Assembly: GCA_902791085.1 (NCBI GenBank)
Contig: CADAUN010000075.1
Coordinates: forward strand, 1 to 7,052
Reading direction: 5' to 3'
Length of the DNA: 7,052 bases
Source of the DNA: an uncultured Erysipelotrichaceae bacterium
Lineage (GTDB): Bacteria > Bacillota_I > Bacilli_A > RFN20 > CAG-826
The notes beneath the pieces are model-generated. The model ran no database searches and was not told the origin of the DNA. It saw nothing but the letters and a program-made list of their open reading frames with translations. Made by a program: the position numbers and the translations under genes. Shown piece by piece: positions 6,048 to 7,052 of the stretch. Numbering within the stretch: the stretch's first letter is position 1; each line of letters begins with the position of its first letter.

Positions 6048-6763
6048 GGCCTTACCTCAGAAAAATAAGGAGCATAAGCGGAACATTCCGCTTCATATGG
6101 CGTCCCTTCAAAGGCAATCTTCCCTTGATGCAAGAGATAGACACGGTCCGCCAGCGTCATCGCGTCATCCCAAGAATGGGTAACGAGCAATGTGGTAAAA
6201 GAAGCATGAAGCAAAGTTTCTTTAAAAAAGAGGCGACATTCTTGCCTACTTTGCGGATCTAAATCAGAGAACGGCTCGTCGAGCAACAACAAAGAAGGCT
6301 CCCAAATGAGGGCTTTGGCCAAAGCCACTTTTTGTTGTTGACCCCCGGAAAGAGCGCGTGGCTTTCGGGACAGAAAATAAGAAATTCCCAAACGAGAAGC
6401 AATCGCATTGACCCGTTTTTCAATCTCTTCTCTTGGCGCACGCAAAACGTGCAATGGAAAAGCGATGTTCTCAAAGACGGTCATATGGGGATAAAGGCGA
6501 AAATCTTGCGTGACATATGCGATTTCTCGTTCTGATGGCGGCAAAGAATCAAGGCGCTTTCCTTGGAAGGTGATCGTTCCTTCTCCAGCAAAATGCCCTG
6601 CGATAAAATTCAATAATGTGGTTTTTCCAACCCCGCTAGGCCCTAAAATCACCGAGACTTTCTTTTCGGGAAAAGTAACGGATAAGGATTGGCATACCAT
6701 CGTATTTTTGCCATGATTTTGGTATTCCAGCGTCACTGCTTCTAATTTCAAATCACGATCCAT
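6044..6763 (-). CDS. ABC transporter ATP-binding protein, MalK/UgpC-like, no regulatory domain
   Basis: This 239-residue nucleotide-binding subunit powers an ABC transporter on the cytoplasmic face of the membrane. All motifs are intact: Walker A GPSGVGKT (41-48), Q-loop Gln86, signature LSGGQQQ (138-144), Walker B LLLLDEP with catalytic Glu163, D-loop SDLD (166-169) and H-loop His196. The Q-loop region IAYVTQDFRLYPHMTVFENIAFPL (81-104) and the adjoining text are closest to carbohydrate-importer ATPases such as MalK, UgpC and MsmX. Those have about 360-370 residues with a C-terminal OB/TOBE domain, which is absent here because the protein ends soon after the core. The first gene of the operon, it starts at ATG 6763-6761 behind a weak GGGTAGG ribosome site, with a promoter about 20 bases upstream. 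It ends in an ATGA overlap. Polyamine, iron or other importer ATPases share similar motifs, so the substrate is uncertain. Confidence 0.92.
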   Translation of the reverse strand: MDRDLKLEAVTLEYQNHGKNTMVCQSLSVTFPEKKVSVILGPSGVGKTTLLNFIAGHFAGEGTITFQGKRLDSLPPSEREIAYVTQDFRLYPHMTVFENIAFPLHVLRAPREEIEKRVNAIASRLGISYFLSRKPRALSGGQQQKVALAKALIWEPSLLLLDEPFSDLDPQSRQECRLFFKETLLHASFTTLLVTHSWDDAMTLADRVYLLHQGKIAFEGTPYEAECSAYAPYFSEVRP

Positions 6764-6783
6764 GAAACCTACCCTTGATAAGG

Positions 6784-6812
6784 ATAATACAGCATCAAAA
6801 TCCTTCTATGAA
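6784..6812 (-). promoter_or_regulatory. Promoter of the ABC ATPase operon
   Basis: On the minus strand TTCATA (6807-6812, four of six matches to -35) lies 17 bases from TATTAT (6784-6789, five of six matches to -10). Transcription would begin about 15 bases before the ATPase start codon, leaving a very short leader with little room for regulation in the RNA. It sits just beyond the terminator of the preceding gene, as expected for the head of an operon. Confidence 0.55.
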
Positions 6813-6849
6813 AGATTTTCGCCCATTCTTGCTCTTCTTAGTGATAAGC

Positions 6850-6880
6850 AAAAAGAAAGCGACACCAAGAGGCATCGCTT
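6850..6880 (-). terminator. Intrinsic terminator after the cytidylate-kinase-like gene
   Basis: Read on the minus strand, AAGCGA (6880-6875) pairs with TCGCTT (6862-6857). Two wobble pairs and CC/GG inside the stem lead to a TCTT loop. The stem is followed by TC and then TTTTT (6854-6850). It begins about a dozen bases after the stop at 6892 and separates that gene from the operon promoter. Confidence 0.8.
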
Positions 6881-6891
6881 CCATTTCGTCA

Positions 6892-7052
6892 TTAGTTCGT
6901 TACTTTCTCGCGAAAATAAAAGGCTAAAGCGTTTGCCAATTCCTTGATATTTCGTCCGCTGGTATTCACCAAAAGATCGTAATTCTCTTTCGCGCCCCAC
7001 GAGGCATTGGCATAGAAGTCATAAAAGGCGCGGCGGTTCTTCTCAATTCGTT
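6892..7052 (-). CDS. Cytidylate kinase-like family protein (C-terminal 52 residues)
   Basis: Only the last 52 codons are in the window; the start lies beyond the right edge. The text RIEKNRRAFYDFYANASWG, then ENYDLLVNTS (22-31) and IKELANALAFYFREK (35-49), matches the C-terminal end of the cytidylate-kinase-like family. In that family an R/K-rich helix, a WG pair and a YDL-x-[IV]N strand precede the last helix. Canonical members phosphorylate CMP, but this branch includes many proteins of unproved activity, and the P-loop is not visible here. It stops at TAA 6894-6892 and has its own terminator, so it is a separate transcription unit from the transport-like operon. Confidence 0.75.
   Translation of the reverse strand, partial: RIEKNRRAFYDFYANASWGAKENYDLLVNTSGRNIKELANALAFYFREKVTN

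Noticed and set aside
6769..6795. Possible leader peptide MLYYPYQG before the ATPase gene
   Set aside because: An AAGGA precedes its ATG, but that ribosome site and the start codon lie upstream of the likely transcription start at the TATTAT promoter, so it would not be transcribed from that promoter.

Overview
The window looks like chromosomal DNA of a low-to-moderate GC, Gram-positive bacterium, probably a gut-associated Firmicute of the Bacilli/Erysipelotrichia kind. This rests on the AAGGAG-type ribosome sites, a lipoprotein with zinc-knuckle-like repeats of a type common in gut Firmicutes, a MalK/UgpC-like transport ATPase and a GH20 hexosaminidase. TGA is used as a stop at three gene junctions, so the standard code applies. 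The lineage is inferred from protein style, not from a marker gene.

Layout, left to right. (1) 1-1150, minus strand: a secreted lipoprotein, cut by the left edge, with a lipobox and five tandem Cys3His repeats, followed by an unrecognised C-terminal region. (2) 1151-1558: a 408-base divergent intergenic region with candidate promoters for both flanking genes, a clean 7-base-arm palindrome and a larger imperfect inverted repeat. (3) 1559-2389, plus strand: an AraC-family regulator with an N-terminal cupin and a C-terminal double helix-turn-helix. It has no ribosome site, and a TATAAT sits six bases before its ATG. (4) 2394-4037, minus strand: a cytoplasmic GH20 beta-N-acetylhexosaminidase, convergent with the regulator. 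The stops are four bases apart and are covered by a 9-base-arm hairpin. (5) 4166-6763, minus strand: a four-gene operon in the order ABC ATPase, two-helix membrane protein, single-helix anchored protein resembling part of a solute-binding protein, and six-helix membrane protein. All three junctions are ATGA overlaps. (6) 6850-6880: a terminator. (7) 6892-7052, minus strand: the C-terminal end of a cytidylate-kinase-like protein, cut by the right edge.

Taken together, (3) to (5) suggest handling of amino-sugar glycans. The regulator would sense a sugar, the GH20 enzyme would trim imported beta-linked GlcNAc/GalNAc oligosaccharides in the cytoplasm, and the operon would encode a transport-related membrane complex. 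The operon has a carbohydrate-importer-type ATPase but no recognisable MalF/MalG permease. It also has a cut-down substrate-binding-like protein tethered to the membrane. This is the part of the window most likely to hold something undescribed. The link between the operon and the GH20 gene is by proximity only.
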